NCBI GenBank assembly: GCA_016714985.1
Contig: JADKBS010000035.1
Coordinates: forward strand, 1-64,000
DNA from: Saprospiraceae bacterium
Lineage (GTDB): Bacteria; Bacteroidota; Bacteroidia; Chitinophagales; Saprospiraceae
Direction: 5' to 3'
DNA: 64,000 nt
Shown: positions 19,851-28,403 of the stretch, in pieces
Position numbering within the stretch: the stretch's first letter is position 1
Layout: every line of letters begins with the position of its first letter
Notes under the pieces: generated by a model
The model's input: the letters and a program-made list of their open reading frames with translations, nothing else
Database searches by the model: none
Told to the model about the DNA's origin: nothing
Program-made: the position numbers and the translations under genes

Positions 19851-20989
19851 TTGTTGAAAAAACTTGCGACTGTTTCAGCAATAAAAGAAAGCAATTCCTC
19901 ATCCATTTCAGTATGAATTGGCAAGGAAACCACTGATTCGCAAAGCATTTCAGTTACTGGTAGTGATTTACCTGCCTCCCAGTAAATTTTGAATGCTTCC
20001 TGCCTGTATAGTGGGACAGGGTAATAAATCATGGAAGGGATGCCATGATTCGCCAGGTGGGCAATCAAGTTGCTTCTTAAATGGGAAGCCACTTGAAGTG
20101 TGTACTGGTGGAAAACATGGGTAGAATTTGCGGCTCTTGCAGGAATTTTCAGCCCCGTTATCCCTTTAAGGTTTTGGTCATAATAACTTGCAACACTTTG
20201 CCTTGCTGCACAATATTGATCCAAATATGGCAACTTGACGTTAAGGATTGCAGCCTGAATGGTGTCCAATCTAGAATTGACCCCTAGCACTTCATGGTAG
20301 TATTTCTTGCGCTGGCCATGGTTGGCGATGATTCGGATTTTCTCCGCCAATGCATCATTATTCGTCGTCAAAGCGCCGCCATCGCCGTAGCAACCAAGAT
20401 TTTTAGATGGGAAAAATGAGGTACTGCCAATATGGGCTATAGTCCCTGCTTTTTGCTTTCTTCCATTGGAAAAGTAATAGTCTGCCCCAATGGCTTGTGC
20501 ATTGTCTTCAATCACAAATAGGCCATGTTTCTCCGCCAAGGCCATGATGGGTTCCATGTCCGCACATTGGCCGAAAAGATGAACTGGCACGATGGCTTTT
20601 GTTCGTGGTGTGATGGCCTTTTCAATTATTTCAGCCGTGATATTGAAAGTATTTGGGTCAACATCCACCATGACAGGTGTCAAACGCAACAGCCCTATCA
20701 CTTCAGCGGTCGCTACGTAAGTGAATGTAGGCACAATGACCTCGTCTCCTGGTTCAAGCCCCAGGGCCATCAGTGCTATTTGCAGTGCATCGGTTCCATT
20801 TGCGCACGGAATGACATGTTTTACTCCCAGGTATTCTTCCAAAGCTAGTTGGAATTCCTTTACTTGAGGGCCTTGGATGAACTGGGCAGAAACCATACAT
20901 TCCAAAACCGCAGCATCTATTTCGGTTTTTATTTTTTGGTACTGACCTTTTAGGTCAACCATTTGGATGTTCGCTAAGGCTGTTTGCAT
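19847..20989 (-). CDS. wbpE: DegT/DnrJ/EryC1 aminotransferase, WbpE-like
   Basis: PLP-dependent sugar aminotransferase, 380 residues, intact. PLP-site features: ANGTDALQIALMALGL, VIEDNAQAIGADY and the Schiff-base lysine in SFFPSKNLGCYGDGG (about residue 190). The position directly before wbpD and wbpB, and the opening IQMVDLKGQYQKIK, fit UDP-2-acetamido-2-deoxy-3-oxo-glucuronate aminotransferase. It starts 10 bp after the end of cysN. Confidence 0.88.
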   Translation of the reverse strand: MQTALANIQMVDLKGQYQKIKTEIDAAVLECMVSAQFIQGPQVKEFQLALEEYLGVKHVIPCANGTDALQIALMALGLEPGDEVIVPTFTYVATAEVIGLLRLTPVMVDVDPNTFNITAEIIEKAITPRTKAIVPVHLFGQCADMEPIMALAEKHGLFVIEDNAQAIGADYYFSNGRKQKAGTIAHIGSTSFFPSKNLGCYGDGGALTTNNDALAEKIRIIANHGQRKKYYHEVLGVNSRLDTIQAAILNVKLPYLDQYCAARQSVASYYDQNLKGITGLKIPARAANSTHVFHQYTLQVASHLRSNLIAHLANHGIPSMIYYPVPLYRQEAFKIYWEAGKSLPVTEMLCESVVSLPIHTEMDEELLSFIAETVASFFNK

Positions 20990-20999
20990 TAGATAAGCT

Positions 21000-22247
21000 T
21001 TAAATCACCATCCCCGCAGCGACGGTTTCATTGGTGCCTTCGTCAACCAAAATGACACTTCCCGTGATGCGGTTTTTGAAATAAGAATCAACTAATAAAG
21101 GCTTTGTGGTTCGGATGCTGATGCGGGCAATGTCGTTCATCCGAACGGTTTTGTCCTCCAAGTTGCGGTGCAAGGTGTTCACATCCATTTTATACTGGAT
21201 TTCCTGCACAATGCAACGGGCAGCCTGTGTTGTGTGCCGAATTTCATACTTGCCCTTCAATTGCAAGGGCTTTTCATTGAACCAACAAATTCTAAGCTCA
21301 ATATCTTGTGCAACTTTTGGCTGGTTGTTTTCCCGTACAATCATATCGCCCCTGCTAATGTCAATATCGTCCTTCAGCAAAACAGTAACGGACATTGGCG
21401 CAAATGCCTCGTTCAGTTCACCGTCCGCTGTATCAATTTTATCTATTGTGGAGGTGAATCCAGAAGGCAAAACCATCACTCGATCCCCCTTCTTCAGAAT
21501 CCCGCCTGCGACCCGACCAGCATAACCTCGGTAATCATGGAATGCATCCGAATATGGACGAATCACATACTGAACTGGAAAGCGGGTATCAATATGGTTG
21601 TGGTCGCTGCCGATATGCACGTTTTCCAGGTAATAGAGTAGGGTAGTGCCTTCGTACCAACCCATTTTGGTGGATCGTTCCACCACGTTGTCCCCGTTTA
21701 AGGCAGAGATAGGAATGAAGGTCACATCGTGTACATCCAATTTGGAGGCAAACCCTTCAAATTCCTCCCGGATGGAATCGAAAACAACTTGATCATACCC
21801 AACTAAGTCCATTTTATTGATGCAGATGACCAAATGCGGTATTTGCAATAAGGAGGAAATGATGGCATGACGGCGGGTTTGTTCCAGTATTCCTTGGCGG
21901 GCATCCACCAAAATCAACGCAACGTTGGAAGTGGAAGCCCCCGTGACCATGTTCCGGGTGTATTGGATATGTCCGGGCGTGTCTGCAATGATGAACTTCC
22001 TTTTTGGCGTAGAAAAATAGCGGTAAGCAACATCAATCGTTATTCCTTGCTCCCGTTCAGCCTTCAAGCCATCGGTCAACAATGCGAGGTTAACGCCTTC
22101 TTCTCCACGCCTTTCCGAGGCTGACTTGACCGCTTCGAATTGGTCTTCAAAAATAGATTTGCTGTCGAAAAGCAGTCTGCCAATCAAGGTGCTTTTTCCG
22201 TCATCAACGGAACCTGCAGTGGAAAAGCGCAATAATTCAGAATTCAT
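21000..22247 (-). CDS. cysN: Sulfate adenylyltransferase subunit 1 (GTPase)
   Basis: GTP-hydrolysing regulatory subunit of ATP sulfurylase, 415 residues, intact. EF-Tu-type G motifs: GSVDDGKST (residues 12-20), GITIDVAYRYF, DTPGH and NKMD. Its ATG shares one base with the cysD stop (TAATG). There is no fused APS kinase; cysC is separate. Sitting inside a polysaccharide operon, it probably feeds PAPS for sulfation rather than cysteine synthesis, although that is inference from context. Confidence 0.93.
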   Translation of the reverse strand: MNSELLRFSTAGSVDDGKSTLIGRLLFDSKSIFEDQFEAVKSASERRGEEGVNLALLTDGLKAEREQGITIDVAYRYFSTPKRKFIIADTPGHIQYTRNMVTGASTSNVALILVDARQGILEQTRRHAIISSLLQIPHLVICINKMDLVGYDQVVFDSIREEFEGFASKLDVHDVTFIPISALNGDNVVERSTKMGWYEGTTLLYYLENVHIGSDHNHIDTRFPVQYVIRPYSDAFHDYRGYAGRVAGGILKKGDRVMVLPSGFTSTIDKIDTADGELNEAFAPMSVTVLLKDDIDISRGDMIVRENNQPKVAQDIELRICWFNEKPLQLKGKYEIRHTTQAARCIVQEIQYKMDVNTLHRNLEDKTVRMNDIARISIRTTKPLLVDSYFKNRITGSVILVDEGTNETVAAGMVI

Positions 22248-23149
22248 TAAAAATAACCATCTTTTTTACGGTCTTCCATGGCTGTGTCCGAGCGTTTGTC
22301 GTCTGTACGCCCGCCACGTTCGGTTTTGCGGCTTGCTGCAACTTCCGCTATTATCGCTTCGATGGAAGTGGCATTGGATTCCCAGACTCCGGTACAAGTG
22401 ACATCCCCAATGGTTCTGCACCTGACGGTCATTTCGACAACTTGCTCATCTGGTTTCTTGGGGATGAATTCGGAGTCGGCTAGCAGGATTCCATCCCGTA
22501 GGAACACTTTCCTTTTATGTGCAAAATAGAGGTTGGGTAGCGGCACTTTTTCCAAAGCCAAATACTGCCAAACATCCAGTTCCGTCCAGTTGCTGATAGG
22601 GAATACCCTGAAATGCTCGCCCAAATGTTTTCGGGCATTGAACAAGTTCCAAAGTTCAGGCCGCTGGTTCTTGGGGTCCCATTGACCGAATTCGTCACGG
22701 TGACTGAAGAATCGCTCTTTTGCACGGGCCTTTTCTTCATCCCTGCGGGCACCACCAATGGCTGCATCGTATTTCCCATTCTCCAAGGACTCCAAAAGTA
22801 CAGCAGTCTGTAAGAAATTACGGCTGGCATTGTAGCCTTTTTCCTCCACCACCTTGCCCTGGTCTATGGCCTCCTGGACTGAACCTACAATCAGGCGACA
22901 GCCTAATTCTTTTACCCAAAAGTCCCTGTACGCTATGGTTTCTGAGAAATTGTGGCCCGTGTCAATATGAAGCATGGTAAAGGGCATCTTGGCTGGATAG
23001 AAGGCTTTTTTTGCCAAGTATGATACAATTATGGAATCCTTGCCTCCAGAGAACAACAGCACGGGGTTTTGGAATTGGGCCGCAACTTCCCGTAGGATAA
23101 AAATGCTTTCCGATTCAAGCTCTTTCAGGTGGTCTAGCCTGTAATTCAT
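22247..23149 (-). CDS. cysD: Sulfate adenylyltransferase subunit 2
   Basis: Catalytic ATP sulfurylase subunit, 300 residues, intact. PP-loop SGGKDS at residues 34-39, then LHIDTGHNF, GGARRDEEKARAKERFFSHRD and ISNWTELDVWQYL, all diagnostic of CysD. It starts within the last codons of cysC (4-base ATGA overlap) and overlaps cysN by one base, a tightly coupled cysC-cysD-cysN unit. Confidence 0.94.
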   Translation of the reverse strand: MNYRLDHLKELESESIFILREVAAQFQNPVLLFSGGKDSIIVSYLAKKAFYPAKMPFTMLHIDTGHNFSETIAYRDFWVKELGCRLIVGSVQEAIDQGKVVEEKGYNASRNFLQTAVLLESLENGKYDAAIGGARRDEEKARAKERFFSHRDEFGQWDPKNQRPELWNLFNARKHLGEHFRVFPISNWTELDVWQYLALEKVPLPNLYFAHKRKVFLRDGILLADSEFIPKKPDEQVVEMTVRCRTIGDVTCTGVWESNATSIEAIIAEVAASRKTERGGRTDDKRSDTAMEDRKKDGYF

Positions 23150-23742
23150 GCCTTGATGAGCGGTAAGAGGTAATTCATGATTTTATGAAGCGATTCCTCA
23201 ATGGTCAAGTTGGCCGTTTCAATGACCAGAGCTGGTGTGTCAGGGGCTTCAAATGGGGAGTCAATACCCGTGAAATCCTTGATTTGCCCTGCACGGGCTT
23301 TTTGGTAAAGCCCTTTTACGTCCCTGTCCTCACAAACCTCCAAAGGTGCATCAATGAAGACTTCCAGGAAATCATTTTCACCGATGATTTCTTTGGCAAA
23401 TGCCCGTATTTTTTCAGTCGGACTGATGAACGAGCATATAACAATGACGCCACTGTTCAAATAGAGCTTTGCTACCTCAGCTATCCGACGAATGTTTTCT
23501 TGCCGGTCTTCGATGCTGAATCCAAGGTTGCCATTGATGCCTGTGCGGATATTGTCTCCATCGAGCATTTGAGCGAAAAAACCGAGTTCAAGCAGCCGCC
23601 GCTCAAGTTGTTGGCCAATGGTACTTTTCCCGGAACCAGAAAGCCCAGTCATCCAAAGCACTTTGCTTTTTTGGCCGAGAAAGGTTTCCCGCTCTTCACG
23701 GCCAACCAACTTGTCGAATATGGGATGGATATGGGTTCCCAA
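23146..23742 (-). CDS. cysC: Adenylylsulfate kinase
   Basis: Phosphorylates APS to PAPS, the universal sulfate donor. 198 residues, P-loop GLSGSGKST at about 33-41, DGDNIRTGINGNLGFS, FISPTEKIRAFAKEII and KGLYQKARAGQIKDFTGIDSPFE. The frame opens at a TTG (23742); no ATG lies in frame between it and the upstream stop, so the initiation codon is unusual or altered. It is the first gene after a 170-bp gap with two hairpins downstream of upxY. Confidence 0.92.
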   Translation of the reverse strand: MGTHIHPIFDKLVGREERETFLGQKSKVLWMTGLSGSGKSTIGQQLERRLLELGFFAQMLDGDNIRTGINGNLGFSIEDRQENIRRIAEVAKLYLNSGVIVICSFISPTEKIRAFAKEIIGENDFLEVFIDAPLEVCEDRDVKGLYQKARAGQIKDFTGIDSPFEAPDTPALVIETANLTIEESLHKIMNYLLPLIKA

Positions 23743-23825
23743 GGCTTGTGCTTAATTTTTTAGATGGCTTCGCCGCTCATAGGTCGCAATAGCCCCTATC
23801 AGGAAAAAAATACCAGACTTACACA

Positions 23826-23908
23826 CGCACCTAAAAAGGTCGTGCGTTTTGAAAAAACTCATTCCGCTTCTTACAAATTGCTGGTTATAAATGATTGAAA
23901 ACCAGCAA
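23826..23908 (-). promoter_or_regulatory. Two hairpins in the upxY-cysC gap
   Basis: The 172-bp gap holds an outer stem TTGCTGGTT/AACCAGCAA (23878-23886 with 23900-23908) and a second one built on ACGCAC/GTGCGT (about 23826-23850). Neither is followed immediately by a long U-run on the minus strand, so they may be processing or pausing structures rather than a terminator. Their place between an antiterminator gene and the sulfate genes is suggestive only. Confidence 0.4.
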
Positions 23909-23914
23909 CTTGAA

Positions 23915-24484
23915 CTATAATTTCTTCAACATGGCAATGTCAACGGTCATTCTAAGGGAGAACCCAATCGTCTCCAATTCAATGACCATCTGCTTTTTTC
24001 CTTGCCGCTCGACCAGCCTGCCTTTCAGGCCCGTCAGTTTTCCACCTATCAGTTCCACTGGGTCGCCTTCCTTGAAGCTGCCCGGCTCAGCTACTACGTC
24101 CTCTGCTTCACCAACAACTCTTTTCAGCAGGGCCATCTCTTCCTCAGGAATGGCGACAAGTGCTCTCTTAAATTTTACGAAGTTGACGACATTCTCGGTT
24201 TCCAGTACAGTGACATATTCGTCCTTCACGATTTTTACGAATATATAGCAGCTGATAAGCGGAATGTCGTGTTGCTTGATTTTCCGGGTGTACCTACGGG
24301 TGACTTTCTGCAAGGGAAGATAATTCTCAATCCCTTTTTTGTCCAATAATTGGCGAACCACTTTTTCACTCTTGGAGCGCGTATAAACCGCAAACCAGAG
24401 AGCCGCTGTCGCATGAAGTTGATTGAATGGTTGCGATAAAGCAGGCAGTGGTTTAATGGCCAATTTGTTGTTCAAAGCCTCCAA
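23915..24484 (-). CDS. UpxY-family transcription antiterminator (NusG paralogue)
   Basis: Specialised NusG-like factor that lets RNA polymerase read through long capsule/exopolysaccharide operons in Bacteroidota. 189 residues: NGN domain from ALWFAVYTRSKSEKVV (about residue 28) through ENYLPLQKVTRRYTRKIKQ and PLISCYIFVKI, then a KOW domain with GDPVELIGGKLTGLKGRLVE. It begins at a TTG (24484) and overlaps the end of the dehydrogenase gene by 13 bases. Being near the head of a >25-kb operon fits the known role. Confidence 0.9.
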   Translation of the reverse strand: MEALNNKLAIKPLPALSQPFNQLHATAALWFAVYTRSKSEKVVRQLLDKKGIENYLPLQKVTRRYTRKIKQHDIPLISCYIFVKIVKDEYVTVLETENVVNFVKFKRALVAIPEEEMALLKRVVGEAEDVVAEPGSFKEGDPVELIGGKLTGLKGRLVERQGKKQMVIELETIGFSLRMTVDIAMLKKL

Positions 24485-25770
24485 TAGTTTATGCCCACCG
24501 CCTCTATTTTTTGAGGTTCAAGGATGGCTTTTAAATCCATCAGAATGGGCGTATCGTTCATCATTTCCTTGAAGTCCTCGGACTTCAATTGCTTGTACTC
24601 ATCGTGGTTTACTGCCAGAATGATGGCATCATAGCCCGACGAGGGTTTGTCCAATAAGGTCAAGCCGTATTCATGTGCAAACTCATTGGGAGAAGCGTAA
24701 GGGTCAACGATGTGGACATTGACAGAGTACTGCATGAGTTCTTTGACCAAGTCCACTACCTTGGAGTTCCGTATGTCGGATACGTTTTCCTTGAAGGTGA
24801 TGCCCATGACAAGCACCTTGGCTTCTGTAGGGTTTTTACTACGTTTTATCAGCTTTTGAACCAAGCGTTTCGCAATGAAGGAGGGCATTCCATCATTGAT
24901 GCGGCGGCCGCTCAGGATAACCTGAGGCTCATAACCGATTTGCCTCGCTTTGTGAACCAAATAGTAGGGGTCCACGCCAATGCAGTGCCCACCTACGAGG
25001 CCGGGTACAAACTTCAAGAAATTCCATTTGGTGCCAGCGGCCTCCAAGACTGCTTTGGTGTCAATTCCCATCATGTCAAAAATGATGGACAATTCGTTCA
25101 TCAGGGAAATATTGATGTCCCGTTGCGTGTTCTCTATGACTTTGGCAGCCTCCGCAACTTTGATGGTACTGGCCTTGAAAACACCGGCTTGTATGACAGC
25201 CCCATATACCTTGGCTATCTCTTCGCAAGACTTCTCATTGTTGCCAGAAACTATTTTCAGGATTTTCTCGACGGTGTGCTCTTTGTCGCCGGGGTTTATG
25301 CGCTCTGGTGAATAGCCTATTTGGAAGTCTTTTTCCAACTTCAGACCTGATAGTTCCTCTAAAATAGGAACGCAGTCATCTTCCGTACAGCCTGGATATA
25401 CCGTGGATTCGTAGATGACGTAATCCCCTTTTTTGAGCACTTTGCCAACCGTTTTTGAAGCTCCGATGACAGGCTTCAGGTCGGGCACGTTGGCGCTGTC
25501 AACTGGCGTAGGGACAGCGACAACAAAAAAATGGGCTGCCCGGAGGTCATCAAGATTGGAGGTATAGACAATGTCTTTGTCAAGAAAGGCATCTGCTTCC
25601 AGTTCCTTGGAGGGGTCAACGCCATTGCGCATCATCTCAACCCTGGCTTCGTTGATGTCAAAGCCGATCACACTGAATTTCTTGGCGAAGGCCAATGCCA
25701 ATGGCAATCCAACGTATCCAAGGCCGATGACTGCAATTTTCTTTTCTTTTTTGATTAGCTCGTTGTACAT
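24472..25770 (-). CDS. UDP-N-acetylhexosamine 6-dehydrogenase (TviB/WbpA/WbpO group)
   Basis: NAD-dependent four-electron oxidation of UDP-GlcNAc (or UDP-GalNAc) to the uronic acid, the substrate of the WbpB/E/D enzymes encoded downstream. Rossmann motif IAVIGLGYVGLPLALAF, YESTVYPGCTEDDC, GYSPERINPGDKEH, and the active-site Cys in GLVGGHCIGVDPYYL. ATG at 25770 (MYNELIKKEKK) fits better than the upstream alternative at 25809. 432 residues. The ESTVYPG..CVP and RINPGDK patterns place it with TviB-type rather than UDP-glucose dehydrogenases. Confidence 0.88.
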   Translation of the reverse strand: MYNELIKKEKKIAVIGLGYVGLPLALAFAKKFSVIGFDINEARVEMMRNGVDPSKELEADAFLDKDIVYTSNLDDLRAAHFFVVAVPTPVDSANVPDLKPVIGASKTVGKVLKKGDYVIYESTVYPGCTEDDCVPILEELSGLKLEKDFQIGYSPERINPGDKEHTVEKILKIVSGNNEKSCEEIAKVYGAVIQAGVFKASTIKVAEAAKVIENTQRDINISLMNELSIIFDMMGIDTKAVLEAAGTKWNFLKFVPGLVGGHCIGVDPYYLVHKARQIGYEPQVILSGRRINDGMPSFIAKRLVQKLIKRSKNPTEAKVLVMGITFKENVSDIRNSKVVDLVKELMQYSVNVHIVDPYASPNEFAHEYGLTLLDKPSSGYDAIILAVNHDEYKQLKSEDFKEMMNDTPILMDLKAILEPQKIEAVGINYWRL

Positions 25771-25787
25771 AATTCGATTCAACAGGG

Positions 25788-26327
25788 TCAATCCCTTGAC
25801 CAAAGACACAATGATTCAGCCTCAAAACTGGAACTAAGCCCTATACCAAGTTCAAATTCTTGATGGTTGTAAATCAGGTACCTTACTTTGCGTTTTATCA
25901 ATAACTCAACCTTTTCTATGAGGTTGAGGAGATAGTTCTTGTCAATATTGCCAATGAAAATCAGGTCAATGATTTGACTGTCATTGCCCTTTGCAAAATC
26001 TCCAACAAGGAACACCCGTTCCACGTCGCCAAGCCGCTCAATGACGGTTTGTACGACTTGGTCAAGCCCAATGGTTTTCAACAAAATATTGTGGATTTCC
26101 TGGAAAAGCGGATGGCTCGTGTTGGCTTGAAACATTTTCTTGTTGCCGTCATTGAAGGAATTTAGCATCCCTGCCTCCTCCAACCTGTTCAGCTCCAAGC
26201 GGATCCCGTTTGTGGATTCCCCAAACTCAGTCTCCAAGCTACGCAAGTAGGCGGTCGTGTTGCTGTTCAAAAAGAACTTTAACAACAACTTGATACGAGT
26301 CTTAGATGAGATGAGGGTCTCAATCAT
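25788..26327 (-). CDS. Winged-helix regulator fused to a nucleotidyltransferase-like domain
   Basis: First gene of the polysaccharide locus, 179 residues, intact. The N-terminal ~75 residues form an ArsR/MarR-like winged helix (SSKTRIKLLLKFFLNSNTTAYLRSLE.., NGIRLELNRLEEAGML). The C-terminal part resembles a minimal nucleotidyltransferase (VFLVGDFAKGNDSQIIDLIFIG), but the usual hDhDh pair is reduced to one Asp, so catalysis is doubtful. It likely senses a ligand and controls the locus. It sits 17 bp upstream of the dehydrogenase ATG. Confidence 0.7.
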   Translation of the reverse strand: MIETLISSKTRIKLLLKFFLNSNTTAYLRSLETEFGESTNGIRLELNRLEEAGMLNSFNDGNKKMFQANTSHPLFQEIHNILLKTIGLDQVVQTVIERLGDVERVFLVGDFAKGNDSQIIDLIFIGNIDKNYLLNLIEKVELLIKRKVRYLIYNHQEFELGIGLSSSFEAESLCLWSRD

Positions 26328-26375
26328 TGGGAACAGTGAGTAGTTATTTTGCTCGAAGTATCATTAAAAACGACG

Positions 26376-26405
26376 CAAATATAGTCAACAGTTTTAAACC
26401 GAAAA
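26376..26405 (-). promoter_or_regulatory. Promoter of the polysaccharide locus
   Basis: On the minus strand, TATATTTG (26376-26383) matches the Bacteroidota -7 consensus TANNTTTG, with TTTT 18 bases upstream (26402-26405). Transcription would start around 26369, leaving a leader of about 40 bases before the regulator ATG at 26327. No other equally good match was found in this spacer. Confidence 0.6.
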
Positions 26406-26542
26406 GCATTGCCTGACTTTTTTTCAAGCTACTACTGTTACCTGCCTCTCAAAACAAAGTTTCAAAATACAGGCATTTACGTCTCTTCCTTCATTTTTGA
26501 GGCTAATAATCTATCCTGTTCGGAATTATATTTTGAGACTCA

Positions 26543-28366
26543 TTACTTCCCTGATAGTTTTCTATATTCGTTTGCTTTTTGCACATTGCCTAGCCTTTCA
26601 TAGCAAAGTGACAGAACGTAGGCATCACTTGACCTTCGGTAGTCCCTTCCTATTTGTTCCAAAATTTCGACACATTCTTGGTACTGTGATTTCCTCAAGA
26701 AAACGTTCCCCAGGCTAGTCATAGCGTAATAATTGCCCTTGTCTATTTGAAGGGCATATTTCAAGGACTCCTCCGCCTTGTCGTTTTCGCCAAGAATGAT
26801 GTACATGTTTCCTTTGTGGATATGCCCTGTTGGGATATTGTCGTAAATGGCCAAAGCCGCATCCAGTTCAACAATGGCTTTGGTGGCATACTCCCTCGCA
26901 AGATTTGGGTCTTTCTCTTGTGCTTCAACCGCCAAGCGGGCCAACGAACCGCCATGATTTTTCCGCATCCTAGCGTTGTTCGGGGCAAGTTTGGCATCGT
27001 GTTCAAACAATGCAAAGCGATCCCGCCAGTAAGGCAGGTGACTTTCAATTTTAAAAATAGCAATTGCCCCCAATAGGGCGGTTATTGCCACAGGCAAAAA
27101 GTTGTTTTTGAAAAAAGCGGAAGCTGTTTCGTGGCTTGCTGCTTCAACTCTTTTGAAAAGCAGCGACAGTAACCATGCGATCAGCAAACAAATACCCAAC
27201 ACAGGGGTAAAAAGGAAGCGGTCGTTGTAGGCACTCACGTTGGTCACGATAAGACTCGTGAACATGGAGACGGTTATGAAATAATGGGCAGCACCAAAGC
27301 TGTACAGGGTTTTCTTTTTGAAGCCATGCACCAGTAGTATCAATAGTCCAATATTGCCAAGCAAGGCCAAGTAAACTCTCCAATCTCCCCAGCCAACGAT
27401 AGGCAGCGTACTGTAGGAATAGTCACTGATGAGCGGGTGGGGGAACAGGGTCATGAGCAAGTACTTGCCCAAAACCAGGATGTTGGAGGCAGATCGCTCT
27501 CCGAAGGTTTTTGCGGCAAGCAAGGAGTTGTCAAGCTCTGTTAGGGTAACACCCTCGTTCAATCCGCCCAAAACATTAGACCGAACAATTAGGTAAACAA
27601 TGGCCACCGCAAAAAAAGGAAGGAAAAGCGAAAAAATGCGCCCCAGCGAAGCTTGCCTAAAAAACCACAACATTAATGGAATCAAGGCCAGTGTGGTAAG
27701 CACCTCTTCCTTCGACAACAATCCCACGGCAAAGAAACCCATTGAAAGCACGATTGGCAATAATTTTCGAGTGTCAAAATGAACAAGCAGCAACCATGCT
27801 GCAATCGCAAAGTTCAAGTACCCAAGCATGGTATCCCTGCTTTTAATATTGGCAACAACTTCTAGGTGGATTGGGTGCAGTAGGAACAGAATCGTGGTAA
27901 TAATTGGTATGGCTGGATGGAAATCTCGCAACAATTTTGACAAAAACAGGAAAGTGAAAAAACCGATCAAGCCATAAAAAAGCAAGTTGAAAACGTGGTT
28001 CGCCTTTGAGTTAAGGCCCCAGATACTGTATTCTAAAGCCAAGGTCGTCAGCGGAACGGGGCGGTAGGCACGGGCTTTCATGCCTTCCTCGTAACCTTGA
28101 AAATAGCTGGTGGTCCAAATTTTGCCAAGGCCGCCCAATCCTTGTTGTACGAATTTGTTCTCACGTACTACCGCATCGTCATCATAAACAAATCCATAAT
28201 TGAAGCTGGGTGAATAAACGAGGATGGCCACAATGGCAAAGGCTCCTGCCAAAATCGCTTTCGTTTTAGTCTTGAATGGCTCAATTACTTGATGAATTTG
28301 CCGTTTCGTTGAGCCTGCTTTTTTCTGTTCAGCCTGTTTTTGTTGCTGTAACTTGCGCTTGGACAT
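26543..28366 (-). CDS. TMTC-like multi-pass membrane protein with C-terminal TPR repeats
   Basis: 607 residues, intact. After a basic, Gln/Lys-rich N-terminus (1-35) there are about ten hydrophobic segments, an acidic DDD at residues 62-64 in the first outer loop (as in GT-C glycosyltransferases), and from about residue 470 TPR-like helices (AREYATKAIVELDAALAIYD, GENDKAEESLKYALQIDKGNYYAMTSLGNVF). The arrangement matches the TMTC family, known in animals as O-mannosyltransferases, with many bacterial relatives of unknown acceptor. It may glycosylate exported proteins. It is transcribed toward the glycan locus but separated from its promoter by about 215 bp. Confidence 0.7.
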   Translation of the reverse strand: MSKRKLQQQKQAEQKKAGSTKRQIHQVIEPFKTKTKAILAGAFAIVAILVYSPSFNYGFVYDDDAVVRENKFVQQGLGGLGKIWTTSYFQGYEEGMKARAYRPVPLTTLALEYSIWGLNSKANHVFNLLFYGLIGFFTFLFLSKLLRDFHPAIPIITTILFLLHPIHLEVVANIKSRDTMLGYLNFAIAAWLLLVHFDTRKLLPIVLSMGFFAVGLLSKEEVLTTLALIPLMLWFFRQASLGRIFSLFLPFFAVAIVYLIVRSNVLGGLNEGVTLTELDNSLLAAKTFGERSASNILVLGKYLLMTLFPHPLISDYSYSTLPIVGWGDWRVYLALLGNIGLLILLVHGFKKKTLYSFGAAHYFITVSMFTSLIVTNVSAYNDRFLFTPVLGICLLIAWLLSLLFKRVEAASHETASAFFKNNFLPVAITALLGAIAIFKIESHLPYWRDRFALFEHDAKLAPNNARMRKNHGGSLARLAVEAQEKDPNLAREYATKAIVELDAALAIYDNIPTGHIHKGNMYIILGENDKAEESLKYALQIDKGNYYAMTSLGNVFLRKSQYQECVEILEQIGRDYRRSSDAYVLSLCYERLGNVQKANEYRKLSGK

Positions 28367-28403
28367 TTTACTGATGTTTGAAAATTCTCAATTATTGCCA
28401 ATG

